A stretch of DNA of 64,000 nt from positions 64,875 through 128,874 of the forward strand of contig VXSK01000020.1 of NCBI GenBank assembly GCA_009838035.1. Reading direction: 5' to 3'. Positions 1 through 8,653 of the stretch are shown one piece after another. The stretch's first letter is position 1. Each line of letters starts with the position of its first letter. Under the pieces are notes generated by a model. The model did no database searches. It was not told the origin of the DNA and saw only the letters and a program-made list of their open reading frames with translations. The position numbers and the translations under genes are program-made. This stretch comes from Gammaproteobacteria bacterium (GTDB taxonomy: Bacteria; Pseudomonadota; Gammaproteobacteria; Steroidobacterales; Foliamicaceae).

Positions 1-252
1 CAGCGCACGAAACCATCGGTCAAGGCTCAAATCCAGAAGGCCGCAGCGTTGCTGGGCGTTGATGAGACCACATTCGTAACCAGTGCTGCGCTGGAGCGCG
101 CCAGGGCCACGATTGCGGATCAGGAGCGCACGCTGCTATCGGCCGAGGCATGCAAAACAGTACTTGCCGCACTTGATAATCCACCGGAACCCACGGAAGC
201 GTTACGCGAGGCTATGGCCCTGCACCGAGCACGGATGCCCGATGGCGGCTGA
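1..252 (+). CDS. DUF1778-type antitoxin, 5' end outside the window
   Basis: The frame is open from base 1 and gives about 83 residues, ending at the TGA at 250-252. The visible part (TKPSVKAQIQKAAALLGVD, then a helix with TSAALERAR) is the ribbon-helix-helix core typical of DUF1778/TacA antitoxins. Members of this family bind their own promoter as dimers and neutralise a GNAT toxin through an extended C-terminal segment. The toxin gene follows at once and overlaps the stop, the standard arrangement. An in-frame TTG at 49 could start a shorter product, but the homologous sequence continues upstream to the window edge, so the true start lies outside. The family assignment comes from pattern and context. 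Confidence 0.85.
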   Translation, partial: QRTKPSVKAQIQKAAALLGVDETTFVTSAALERARATIADQERTLLSAEACKTVLAALDNPPEPTEALREAMALHRARMPDGG

Positions 253-829
253 ACCTTTTCCCGGCGAACCGCTGCTACTTATTGAGCCGCTGGATCCCGG
301 TAAACATGATCGGGCGGGATTCTCCTGCGGGATTGCCCGTCTGGACAATTACCTTAAGTACACGGCAAGGAAGCACCATGCCGGCGACTTCACCCGAGTC
401 TGGGTTGCAACCAGGGCAAAACAAAAAGAGATCGTCGGATTCTATGCCCTGAATGCTCACTCGCTCCTCGGCGATCAGCTGCCCGCTGATCTCACGAGAA
501 ACGCACCATTGCATGGCGGCATCCCTGCGATCTATCTTTCGATGATCGCCGTCAACCGGCCCGATCAGGGTCAGGGCATCGGCAGGTTTCTTCTTGCCGA
601 CGCGTTGACACGCAGCGTCGGTGCAGCGGATCAGATCGGCCTGAAGACTGTGGTTCTTGATGTCATCGATGATGGCGGTTCGAAGATGACTGCAAAGAGG
701 GTGGCCTTCTACGGCTCCATGGGGTTCCAGACGCTTCCTGGCTATCCAACGAGAATGTTCATTGGAATAGAAACCATTCGCAGGGCCCTTTCAAGGTCAG
801 GGAAGGAGAATGGCCGCCTCGGTTGTTAA
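242..829 (+). CDS. GNAT-family toxin (TacT-like N-acetyltransferase)
   Basis: The product has 195 residues. Known TacT toxins acetylate the amino group of charged aminoacyl-tRNAs and stop translation; that is family knowledge, not shown here. The acetyl-CoA loop is visible as RPDQGQGIGRFLL at about residues 106-118, and the catalytic-tyrosine region as AFYGSMGF near residue 158. The ATG at 242 overlaps the antitoxin stop by 11 bases and begins a typical TacT N-terminus; the frame is open further upstream, but that part reads as antitoxin in another frame. A promoter would lie upstream of the antitoxin, outside the window. The stop is only six bases before the first possible start of the sigma-factor gene. 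Confidence 0.88.
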   Translation: MAAEPFPGEPLLLIEPLDPGKHDRAGFSCGIARLDNYLKYTARKHHAGDFTRVWVATRAKQKEIVGFYALNAHSLLGDQLPADLTRNAPLHGGIPAIYLSMIAVNRPDQGQGIGRFLLADALTRSVGAADQIGLKTVVLDVIDDGGSKMTAKRVAFYGSMGFQTLPGYPTRMFIGIETIRRALSRSGKENGRLGC

Positions 830-835
830 TTCTTA

Positions 836-1444
836 ATGGAGGGAGCTTTCTTGAACCGTTCGTTCAACCCGCGCAATGACGGCATCGTCGACCTGGCCTC
901 GCAGCCGAGGCCGGGGCGCAGGCGGCTGGTGGAGCAGTTGTTCGACCAGCATGCCCAGGCATTGCGGCTGTTCCTGCGCGGGCGCTCGGTTCCTCCGGAC
1001 CAGGTCGAGGACGTGGTGCAGGAACTCTTCACGCGGCTGATGGGCGTCGCCCGGCTGGAAGAGAAGATGTCGGATACGACCGGAAGCAATCGGTCCTATC
1101 TGCTGACCATGGCCAACAACCATCTCGTCAACCGTCACCGCAAGCGGAAGTTGCGCAGCGACTACGCCGCGGCGCAGCGGGGAAACGAACAGGAGCGGGC
1201 GGACGAGCGCACGCCGGAACGGATCGTCGCGGCGCAACTGGAGCTGGAAGCCATGAAGGCCGCCATCATGGACATGCCCCTGAATTGGCGGGTGGCCTTC
1301 ATTCTGCAACGCTTCCGCAACATGAGTTACGAGGAGATCGCCGTGCACATGGGGGTGCAGGCAAAGCAGGTCGATAACTACATCGTGCGCGCGATGCGCA
1401 GGATCCGCAAGACGCAGCGGAAGATGAAGGGCGAAGGAGACTGA
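836..1444 (+). CDS. ECF sigma factor, FecI-like
   Basis: The product has 202 residues and is an RNA polymerase sigma factor of the extracytoplasmic-function class. Region 2 is visible as VEQLFDQHAQALRLFLRGR through VEDVVQELFTRLM (about residues 31-69), and region 4 as MSYEEIAVHMGVQAKQVDNY with a basic recognition helix (about 162-190). The FecR-like gene starts two bases after the stop and a TonB receptor follows, so this is a cell-surface signalling set: an occupied receptor signals through FecR to release the sigma factor. The ATG at 836 lies inside a strong Shine-Dalgarno stretch (GGAGGGAG, 838-845). That stretch is well placed for an in-frame TTG at 851, which may be the real start and would remove five residues. 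Confidence 0.93.
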   Translation: MEGAFLNRSFNPRNDGIVDLASQPRPGRRRLVEQLFDQHAQALRLFLRGRSVPPDQVEDVVQELFTRLMGVARLEEKMSDTTGSNRSYLLTMANNHLVNRHRKRKLRSDYAAAQRGNEQERADERTPERIVAAQLELEAMKAAIMDMPLNWRVAFILQRFRNMSYEEIAVHMGVQAKQVDNYIVRAMRRIRKTQRKMKGEGD

Positions 1445-1446
1445 TC

Positions 1447-2529
1447 GTGCTGAAGAATCTTCAGGAGATTTTGAATGGCCGCGCGGAGCATGCCTTGCAC
1501 CGCCTCTGGTCGGATCAGCTGTCGGAAGCCGAAGCGGCGGCGATCGACAGCCGGGCGCGGAAAGATCCCGGCTACCGGGAAGAGCTGGACGGCTCGCTGG
1601 AGTTTCTCGCACGTATCGAGGACCTCGCCGACGATCGCGAGGTTCGCGCAATCGCCGCGGATTACCGCCAGGTGCTTCTGGAGCGCAAATCGAAACTGAA
1701 GCTCGCGGCAGGCCTCGCCGCGGGCGTTCTGGTGGCATGCGGCGCGGTGCTGCTTTATTTCTCGCCGCTTGGCGGATCGGACGACCGCCTGCTGCAAAAG
1801 TACGTCACCCGCATCGGCGAGCAGCAGACCATCGAACTCGATGACGGCAGCGTAGTCACGCTGAATACCAACGCCCAGTTGCTCGTGGACTACGGCAATC
1901 GGTCCCGCCGGATCCTGCTGGAGCGCGGCGAGGCCTTTTTCGAGGTGGTGACGGACACCGAACGGCCGTTTACGGTGGACCTGGGCTTCGGGTCCGTCAC
2001 CGCGCTCGGGACGGCATTCAATGTCCGGAAGCAGCGTGAACGCTTCCAGGTAGCGGTGATCGAAGGCACGATTGCGCTGCACGAATTGGCTGAAGAAATA
2101 CCCGCATCGCCGGCACCGCTCCCGGCGAGCGGGCAGGCGGTAGTTATTGCGGCGCCTTCGGAGCACCTGCTCGAGGAAGGCTGGGTCGCCGAGTTCGACA
2201 TAGGCCTCGATGAGCTGAGGGCATTCCGGCCCGAGTCCATGGAACGTTACGAGGGCTGGCGGGGCGGCATGCTCGGTTTTTACCGCGAGCCCCTGAACGA
2301 GGTGGTGCGGGAGCTGAACCGCTATTCGCGGAAGAAAATCCTGATCGAGGACGCATCCGTCATGGAATTGAGTGTTTCCATGGTGGTGAGCATTCGGGAG
2401 ATCGAATCCGCGCTCAAGGGCCTGGAGTCGGTGCTGCCGATCGAAGTCGGCAGGCACTACGACCGGATCGAAATTGGCGCTTCGGTGGGGGACTGGAGCA
2501 GAGACAAATCCCAAGAGGTGGGACCATGA
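1447..2529 (+). CDS. FecR-type anti-sigma factor / transmembrane sensor
   Basis: The product has 360 residues. The cytoplasmic N-terminus (about 1-85, DUF4880-like, with HRLWSDQLSEAEAAAIDSRA) should hold the sigma factor. One membrane helix follows at about 87-107. The periplasmic FecR domain (about 120-220) contains the usual DGSVVTLNTNAQL and GEAFFEV signatures. The C-terminal part (about 275-350) resembles the DUF4974/STN-like domain that contacts the receptor's signalling domain. It starts with GTG at 1447, preceded by GGAG. Its end overlaps the TonB receptor start by four bases (ATGA), so the two are translationally coupled. Function is inferred from family and position. Confidence 0.93.
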   Translation: MLKNLQEILNGRAEHALHRLWSDQLSEAEAAAIDSRARKDPGYREELDGSLEFLARIEDLADDREVRAIAADYRQVLLERKSKLKLAAGLAAGVLVACGAVLLYFSPLGGSDDRLLQKYVTRIGEQQTIELDDGSVVTLNTNAQLLVDYGNRSRRILLERGEAFFEVVTDTERPFTVDLGFGSVTALGTAFNVRKQRERFQVAVIEGTIALHELAEEIPASPAPLPASGQAVVIAAPSEHLLEEGWVAEFDIGLDELRAFRPESMERYEGWRGGMLGFYREPLNEVVRELNRYSRKKILIEDASVMELSVSMVVSIREIESALKGLESVLPIEVGRHYDRIEIGASVGDWSRDKSQEVGP

Positions 2530-5500
2530 AAACTTCATTGCGCATACATAATCCGACGGTTCTGTCGGTGGCCATGCTGGCACTTTTGGCGACGGGGGTC
2601 TCAGCCCAATCCGACGAGGTTCTGAAGCTCGACATCAAGCCGCAGAACGCCGATTCGGCGCTGGTCACGCTTGCAAAGTCCTCGGGCGTGCAGATCATTC
2701 TGGCCGACGGGGCCGGCGCGGATGTCGAAGTCGAAGGCTTGCAGGGCGAGTATCGGTTTGACGAGGCCCTGGCGGCTCTGACGACAGAAGCGGGCCTGAC
2801 GCATGAATACACGGCCGAGAACCTGGTGGTGGTTCAGGAGGCGGAGCAGGTCCGGGAACCCGATGCGGCCGACGAAGCGCCGGCCGAAGAGGAAGAGGCG
2901 CCGATCGAACTGGGAGAGCAGAGGGTTACCGGCTCGCGCCTCACGATGGGTGATCCGACGGTCCGCGTTTTCACTCTCACCGCCGAAGACATCCGGGCGC
3001 GCGGCGTCACCACGGTCGAGGAACTTTTCCGGACCCTGCCGTTCGCCTATGCGGGCACCACCACGCAGAACAATGACGCTCCCGTGGGAGCAGGCGATAC
3101 CGAAGATTTCAGGACCGGCGGGATCAATGTGGGCATTTCCACAGTCAACCTGCGCGCCCTGGGTTCGGCCAACACGCTGGTGCTGCTGAACGGACGCCGC
3201 ACCGCGGGCGTTGCCGGCGTCGAGGACAACTATGCGAATCTTGTCAACGTGCCGCTTTCGGCCATCGAGCGCGTGGACATCCAACTGGATGGTTCGTCGG
3301 CCGTGTACGGCGCCGACGCCATCGGCGGGGTGGTGAATTTCATCACCAAGAAGAACTACACCGGCGCCACCTTCCAGGTCCGCGACGAATACAGTTCCAC
3401 CGACGCGAACGCCAGCAAGGTCTCCTTCCAGGGCGGCTACGGCTGGGGCAGCGGCCAGATCACCGCCGTGTTGTCGCGCGATTCGTCCCAGCCCATCACC
3501 AACGAAAAAACCGGCTGGACCAGTTACGACTATCGCGACCACTACGGCGTCGAGTTCGATTCCCGCGACGACCGGGTGGGCCAGCCGGGCGTGGTGTGCC
3601 CCACTACGGTCACCTATCCCACGGGCACTTTTTGCGGTTTTCCGTGGATAACCTACCAGCTTCCCCAGGGGCACAGCGGCGTGGGCGCCACGGTGGATGA
3701 CTTCACGACGAATATCGTGCCCGCCGATATCGTTGCGCCACAGAACGGCGAACACACGCGCAACGAGTCGGGCACCCTGTACCTGGAGCAGTACGTCACC
3801 GAAGATCTGCGTCTGTATGCGGATTTCCTGTATTCGAACAACGTATCGTCGCGCAATCAGAATACCCAGATGTTCCAATGGCCGGTACCCGCCAGCAACG
3901 CCTTTAATCCTTATGGAAGGACCGTGCTGGTGACCTACTATCCGATCAAGGAGATCGAGTCCGGGCTACCCGAGGAATTCTCCGCCTCGGGCAACCGCAA
4001 GCGCTCCCTGTCCGCCGGATTGATCTGGGATATCGGCGACACGACGACCTTCGAATTCAACGCGACCCGATCCCGGTCCACGCGTTATCAGCACCAGTAC
4101 AAGCTGAATGGTCCGGGACTGATCAATCCGGCGAACCCGATTCATGCCCGGATGGTGGAACTGCTGGCCAGTTCCGATCCCAGCGTGGCGATCAACCTGT
4201 TCGGAGACGGATCCGTGCAGAGCCCCGAACTGGCGAGCCTCTACAACACCGACGCGTACCCGCTTCCGTCCGACAGTGTCACCAAGACCCGGTCCGTGGA
4301 GCCGCTGCTGCGCGGCCAGCTCCTTCAGTTGTGGGGGGGTCCGATCAGTTACGCGCTGGGAGCGCAGTTCAATGAAGACACGATTTACCGTGAGGTTACG
4401 CTGATCGACGGCGAGGGCGAGCGCCGGGAGGGCCGCTTCGAGCGCATCGGCGTGGCCCGGCCGACCCGTGAGGCAACCGCGTACTTCGCGGAACTCGCGC
4501 TGCCGATCGTGGGCGAGCGCAACGCCCGCCCGGGTATTGCTTCGCTCGTCCTAAGCCTGCAGGCGCGGCGTGATATCTACAAGACGGAAGGCGCCGACGG
4601 GGGTGTCGATCCGGTGTACGACCGCGTGAACCGGCGCTGGACCTATCCTGGCGATCCCAATGTCATCAACGTAGAGCATTCCGCCACCAGTCCCAGGCTC
4701 GGCATCCAGTACGCTCCGACAGAGGATTTCACATTGCGGGCATCCTGGTCCGAGTCGTTCCGTCCGCCGGTTTGGGGAGACCTTTTCAGCCTTACCAATC
4801 CCTCGTACTACACGTTCTGGACCTATGTGGACCCCTATGAGCCGTCCGGCAATACCGCGCCTATCAACATTCGCTCAACCTTGGCGCGTAATGCAGTCGA
4901 TACGAGGCCGGAATACTCCGAAAACACTTCGTTTAGTTTCGACTGGACCCCTGCAGCCCTGCCCGGTTTCCGCTGGACGCTGGACTGGTCGAAGATCGAC
5001 TTCACCGACAAGATCGAGAATGTCGGTGGACTGTTCAGGGACTATCCGGAAATCATCTTTGCGCTGCCTGATGTGGTGGAGCGGGATGCCGAAGGCAATG
5101 CGACCTTGTTCCGCCGGTCCCGGCCGATCAACATCGCAAAGAAAATAAGCGAGATCATCACCACCGAATTCGCGTACAACTTCGAGACGGCATGGGGCGA
5201 TTTCACGCCCCGGCTCACCTATACGCGGGTGCTGGAGGAGACCTTCCAGATCACCGCAGAGAGCGAAGCCATACGCCGGGAGGGCACCGTGCTGGGCAGC
5301 GACGAGTACCGGGTAAGCGGTCAACTGGACTGGTACCGCGAACGCTGGGCCGGACACCTGTTTGTCTACTACACGCCGAGCTACCTGAACAACAACACGG
5401 GTTCCTGCCTTGAAATCGTGGGAAGGTGCGAGTACTGGGGCCAGGACAAGCCGCACCTGAACGTGGATTCCTATATCTCGGTCGATCTGACCTTGAGTTA

Positions 5501-5654
5501 CACCTTCGACAACGGCATTCAGTTGCGCGCCGGCGGCCGCAATATTCTGGATGCGGAGCCCCCGGAAACGCTTTATTGGGGCATGCCGTACGACCCGTCG
5601 CGCTGGGACGCGCGCGGCCAGGTGATGTTCGTCGAATTCAACTGGGAACTGTAG
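2526..5654 (+). CDS. TonB-dependent receptor with N-terminal STN signalling domain
   Basis: The product has 1042 residues. A signal peptide ends near residue 28 (VSA/QS). The STN (secretin/TonB short N-terminal) domain spans about 33-105 and is the part that talks to FecR. A Glu-rich linker (about 112-130) leads to the plug domain, with VNLRALGSANTLVLLNGRRT and VYGADAIGGVVNFITKK in the 130-285 region. The rest is a 22-strand-type beta-barrel ending in FVEFNWEL. Together with the preceding sigma/anti-sigma pair it forms a transducer that regulates its own uptake genes. The LNGRR signature is common in receptors for large organic ligands rather than simple siderophores, but the ligand is unknown. 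Confidence 0.95.
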   Translation: MKTSLRIHNPTVLSVAMLALLATGVSAQSDEVLKLDIKPQNADSALVTLAKSSGVQIILADGAGADVEVEGLQGEYRFDEALAALTTEAGLTHEYTAENLVVVQEAEQVREPDAADEAPAEEEEAPIELGEQRVTGSRLTMGDPTVRVFTLTAEDIRARGVTTVEELFRTLPFAYAGTTTQNNDAPVGAGDTEDFRTGGINVGISTVNLRALGSANTLVLLNGRRTAGVAGVEDNYANLVNVPLSAIERVDIQLDGSSAVYGADAIGGVVNFITKKNYTGATFQVRDEYSSTDANASKVSFQGGYGWGSGQITAVLSRDSSQPITNEKTGWTSYDYRDHYGVEFDSRDDRVGQPGVVCPTTVTYPTGTFCGFPWITYQLPQGHSGVGATVDDFTTNIVPADIVAPQNGEHTRNESGTLYLEQYVTEDLRLYADFLYSNNVSSRNQNTQMFQWPVPASNAFNPYGRTVLVTYYPIKEIESGLPEEFSASGNRKRSLSAGLIWDIGDTTTFEFNATRSRSTRYQHQYKLNGPGLINPANPIHARMVELLASSDPSVAINLFGDGSVQSPELASLYNTDAYPLPSDSVTKTRSVEPLLRGQLLQLWGGPISYALGAQFNEDTIYREVTLIDGEGERREGRFERIGVARPTREATAYFAELALPIVGERNARPGIASLVLSLQARRDIYKTEGADGGVDPVYDRVNRRWTYPGDPNVINVEHSATSPRLGIQYAPTEDFTLRASWSESFRPPVWGDLFSLTNPSYYTFWTYVDPYEPSGNTAPINIRSTLARNAVDTRPEYSENTSFSFDWTPAALPGFRWTLDWSKIDFTDKIENVGGLFRDYPEIIFALPDVVERDAEGNATLFRRSRPINIAKKISEIITTEFAYNFETAWGDFTPRLTYTRVLEETFQITAESEAIRREGTVLGSDEYRVSGQLDWYRERWAGHLFVYYTPSYLNNNTGSCLEIVGRCEYWGQDKPHLNVDSYISVDLTLSYTFDNGIQLRAGGRNILDAEPPETLYWGMPYDPSRWDARGQVMFVEFNWEL

Positions 5655-5664
5655 TCCCCTCGGC

Positions 5665-5692
5665 GCCGGCCGCTCAGGGAAGGGCGGCCGGC
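5665..5692 (+). terminator. GC-rich hairpin between receptor and lipoprotein genes
   Basis: Perfect 9-bp stems GCCGGCCGC and GCGGCCGGC are separated by a 10-base loop, 10 bases after the receptor stop codon. Only a short run of T follows (GGGTTT). It may act as a partial terminator or as an mRNA-end stabiliser that lowers expression of the downstream lipoprotein relative to the receptor. The stem is directly visible; the role is inferred. Confidence 0.45.
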
Positions 5693-5712
5693 TCGGGTTT
5701 GGAGAGCGGAAG

Positions 5713-6942
5713 ATGATCCGCACCGCAAGTTCTATCGCCGCGATACTGCTTTTTGCCTGCGCCTGCGCACCCGGCAACGAATACGAGATCCGCGTCGACG
5801 CCTCGGCGCTTGAAGACGAGGCATCCAGGGCGGTCGCCTATGGCTATCTTCCGGGCAAGGACGATTACGGCGAGCTGGCGTCCGCGGAATTGCAAAACGG
5901 GCGCGCGACCCTGAGCGGCGTCGTGGATTATGTCCGCATCGTTCAGATCGACGTGCTTCCGGCCGATGATATTTATCCGCTGGGACGCGCGGAGTTCGTG
6001 CTTGAGCCGGGCCTGACCACGGTGCGATTCCTGGCGGACTCCAATGAAGTCGAGGGCGGCCAGTACACGCAGCTCGCCTTCGATTCCTGGCGCGGCGACC
6101 CCGAATACAGCGCCGCCGACGAAGAGCGCCGGGCCAGATTCGACGCCATGGCGGCGATGTCGGAGGAAGAGCGAGAAGAGCGTGAGGCCAGCCGCGTTGA
6201 ATGGAGCGAAATGACGATCGAGTCGAAGCGCGAGGCGCTCAAGCCCAGTCTGATCCAGTCGCGGATACTGCGGGAAATCTATACGACGCATGAGGACCCG
6301 GTCATGCGTTTCGTGGCCCTGTCCGCCGACCAGGGCTGGATCGCCAAATGGGACCTGCATGAGGACTCGAAAGCGGGCCGGTCGATGGGATTTCTGGAGC
6401 AGATCGGCTTCTACGAATCGCTGGAGCGGGAACTTCCCGGGAATCCGGTCGTGGCGGCTGCGGCCGACCGGATCAGGGACGGTTACGAGCGCTACCTGAC
6501 CGCCAGTTCCATCGCCATAGGCACCGAGATCAGGGACTTCGGGGCCGTCTCGCTGGATGGAGAGCCCTTCCGCCTGACCGAAGTCCTCGATGACAACGAA
6601 TACGTGCTGGTCGAGTTCTGGGCGTCCTGGTGCGGACCCTGCAGGGCCGAGATTCCGCACATGAAGGAGGCCTACGAGAAATACCACGGCCAGGGCTTCG
6701 AGATCGTTTCCGTGTCGCTCGACGAGGAACACGAGGACTGGCAGGAGGCTTCGATCGAAGAGCAGATTCCCTGGATCGACGTGGGCGACCAGCAGGGTTT
6801 CGACAGCGAGTCGGCGAAGCTCTACGGAGTGCAGGGGATTCCGGCAAACTACCTGGCCAGGGGCGGCAGCGGTGAAATCGTCGGCACGAACCTGCGCCAG
6901 CGGAAGCTGGACGAAAAGCTGGCGGAGTTGTACGGCGAATAA
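5713..6942 (+). CDS. TlpA-like thioredoxin lipoprotein
   Basis: The product has 409 residues with a lipoprotein signal peptide (AILLFACACAPGN), so it is probably anchored in the envelope facing the periplasm. The N-terminal half is a beta-rich domain like DUF4369, with a charged helical middle rich in EEER. The C-terminal 140 residues are a TlpA/ResA-type thioredoxin fold: active site WCGPC with cysteines 307 and 310, and the cis-proline loop GIPAN. Such proteins reduce or isomerise disulfides of exported proteins. A paralogue with the same two-part layout lies at 23122, so the two bracket the MoxR/TPR operon. It probably belongs to the receptor transcription unit (58-base gap containing a hairpin). 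Confidence 0.9.
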   Translation: MIRTASSIAAILLFACACAPGNEYEIRVDASALEDEASRAVAYGYLPGKDDYGELASAELQNGRATLSGVVDYVRIVQIDVLPADDIYPLGRAEFVLEPGLTTVRFLADSNEVEGGQYTQLAFDSWRGDPEYSAADEERRARFDAMAAMSEEEREEREASRVEWSEMTIESKREALKPSLIQSRILREIYTTHEDPVMRFVALSADQGWIAKWDLHEDSKAGRSMGFLEQIGFYESLERELPGNPVVAAAADRIRDGYERYLTASSIAIGTEIRDFGAVSLDGEPFRLTEVLDDNEYVLVEFWASWCGPCRAEIPHMKEAYEKYHGQGFEIVSVSLDEEHEDWQEASIEEQIPWIDVGDQQGFDSESAKLYGVQGIPANYLARGGSGEIVGTNLRQRKLDEKLAELYGE

Positions 6943-7088
6943 ATCGCACTGCAGGCAAGGTTCCGGTAAGCTGGACGTGATGTAATTGCCTGCAATCCCC
7001 TGACCGGGAATCGCAACGAATTACCTGATCGGCGCATCCATCCCACGGGGGCGTCGAAAAAAACAATCTTCAAGCGGGAGAGAAATCG

Positions 7089-8621
7089 ATGAAACTGAAT
7101 CCATTGCGTTTGGCCATCGCCGTTATGTTCGTGAGTCTGGGCTGGCTGGCGCAGCCTGCCGTTGCCCAGGACGGAGCGTCCCCAGGCGGCACGGCGGAAG
7201 CAAAGGTCATCGGCGATCACGTGCTGGTGCGCGTGGTGCTGAGCACCGAGAAGTTTCACAAGGAAACCCACCTGGTGCTCGACTACACCGACGAGCAGCC
7301 GCTGAGGATTTACAACTGCATTCTCGGCGCGGTCGAATATGGCGAGGGCGAGGAAACCATCAAGATCCTGGCCGACGGCCTGCGCATTGAGGTGCCGAAG
7401 GAGGGCGTCGAGGCCTCCTCCGAATGCACGCTGTTCCTGAAGAACCTGAGCGGGCAGTATTCGGTCGAGTTGAAGGACATCGACGTGTCGGCCATCCTGG
7501 GCGGCCCGGTGCTGCGCCAGTACGCGCTCGGCATGAACCTGGCCGCCGGCGAAGTCAGCTTCACGCCCGCGGACGAATCCAAGGTGGAAGACGCGATGCT
7601 TTGGGCGGAGTCGATCGTCACCGGCTTGCGCACGACCGAGGAGGGCCGGGTGCTTGCGCCGCTGAGCATCGGCGAGAAGGACCGCTCCCTGATGGCTTTC
7701 AATACCGCGGGCTATCACAGCTACATCAATGCGGCTCTGGCCGGCGGACTGGGCTATCCGTTCGGCGACGTGCCGGACATTCACTTCGGCCTTGGCGATC
7801 AGCGCGTTCCGCTGTCCGGCATGGCGGCGCTGTTTCCGGCCGATTTTTCCCAGGATCCGGAGCTTTCCCGGGACTGGCTCGTGGTCCCCGGATTGAGCCT
7901 CTGGACCGCCTTCAGGCTGGAGATCAACCCGGTGCAGGGCTACCTGGCGCTGGAGCCGGTGGTGAACACCAATTATTCAGAGGCCGATTTCGAGTTCTAC
8001 ACGGCGGCGGTGAACGAGGACCGCGACGCGCTGCGGTCGTATCATCAGGGCAACCCGGACGACCGCAACGTGGCGGAGGCGGCCGAGTTGATGTTTGCCC
8101 TGGGACTGGAGCAGAACGCCCCGGTCGAGGAGCAGATGGAGGCGGTGAATTACCGTCTCACCAGGACGCTGGAGCGCATGAAGTCGGGCTGGCTCGCGGA
8201 AACGCTGCAACCGTTGTTTCTCGCGGAAGACCGCGACGAACGCTCCGAGCTGATCACGGCGCTGGCCGAGGAAGCGCTGGAATACATTTCGCGTTCCGAC
8301 GAACCGGGCCTACGGCAGGACCTGCAGCTGATCCTGGGCGACCGCTACCTTGAGGCGGGCGATGCCGAGCAGGCCTGGAAGTACTTCCTGGCTGCCGGCT
8401 TCAGCGGCGATCCGGAAAAGGAGAGCCTGGTGCGTCATGAACTCGGGCGCGTGTACGAGGCCCTGGGGCGCCATCGGCGCGCCTATTCGAATTACGAGCG
8501 CGCCGCATCGCCGCTGCTCGAAGGTTCGCAGGCGCTGAAGGACAGCGCCCGCGACGGGATGGAGCGCATCCGGCCCTTGCTGGAAACGGACGACCCGCTG
8601 GTCGTGGAGGCCGGCAGATAA
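7089..8621 (+). CDS. Secreted protein with two degenerate retropepsin-like domains and TPR-like C-terminus
   Basis: The product has 510 residues. The signal peptide ends at about residue 27 (AVAQ). I do not recognise a named family. The first 145 residues look like one half of a retropepsin-type aspartic protease fold, ending in ILGGPVLRQYALGMNLAAG. The second segment (about 195-290) repeats the pattern with MAFNTAGYHSYINAAL and LWTAFRLEINPVQGYLAL. The catalytic DTG motif is absent: DYTD stands in the first domain and NTAG in the second, so protease activity is unlikely. The C-terminal 200 residues are helical with TPR-like repeats (YLEAGDAEQAWKYFLAAGF; RVYEALGRHRRAYSNYERA). A good ribosome site (GGGAGAG) precedes the ATG. 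The domain reading is my inference. Confidence 0.8.
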   Translation: MKLNPLRLAIAVMFVSLGWLAQPAVAQDGASPGGTAEAKVIGDHVLVRVVLSTEKFHKETHLVLDYTDEQPLRIYNCILGAVEYGEGEETIKILADGLRIEVPKEGVEASSECTLFLKNLSGQYSVELKDIDVSAILGGPVLRQYALGMNLAAGEVSFTPADESKVEDAMLWAESIVTGLRTTEEGRVLAPLSIGEKDRSLMAFNTAGYHSYINAALAGGLGYPFGDVPDIHFGLGDQRVPLSGMAALFPADFSQDPELSRDWLVVPGLSLWTAFRLEINPVQGYLALEPVVNTNYSEADFEFYTAAVNEDRDALRSYHQGNPDDRNVAEAAELMFALGLEQNAPVEEQMEAVNYRLTRTLERMKSGWLAETLQPLFLAEDRDERSELITALAEEALEYISRSDEPGLRQDLQLILGDRYLEAGDAEQAWKYFLAAGFSGDPEKESLVRHELGRVYEALGRHRRAYSNYERAASPLLEGSQALKDSARDGMERIRPLLETDDPLVVEAGR

Positions 8622-8653
8622 GCTCCTTTTCGGCGTAGGCGAGGAGAACTGCC

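Noticed and set aside
6943-7088. tRNA or small RNA gene
   Set aside because: A 9-bp inverted repeat (TGCAGGCAA at 6950 and TTGCCTGCA at 6986) is present, but there is no cloverleaf and no T-run.
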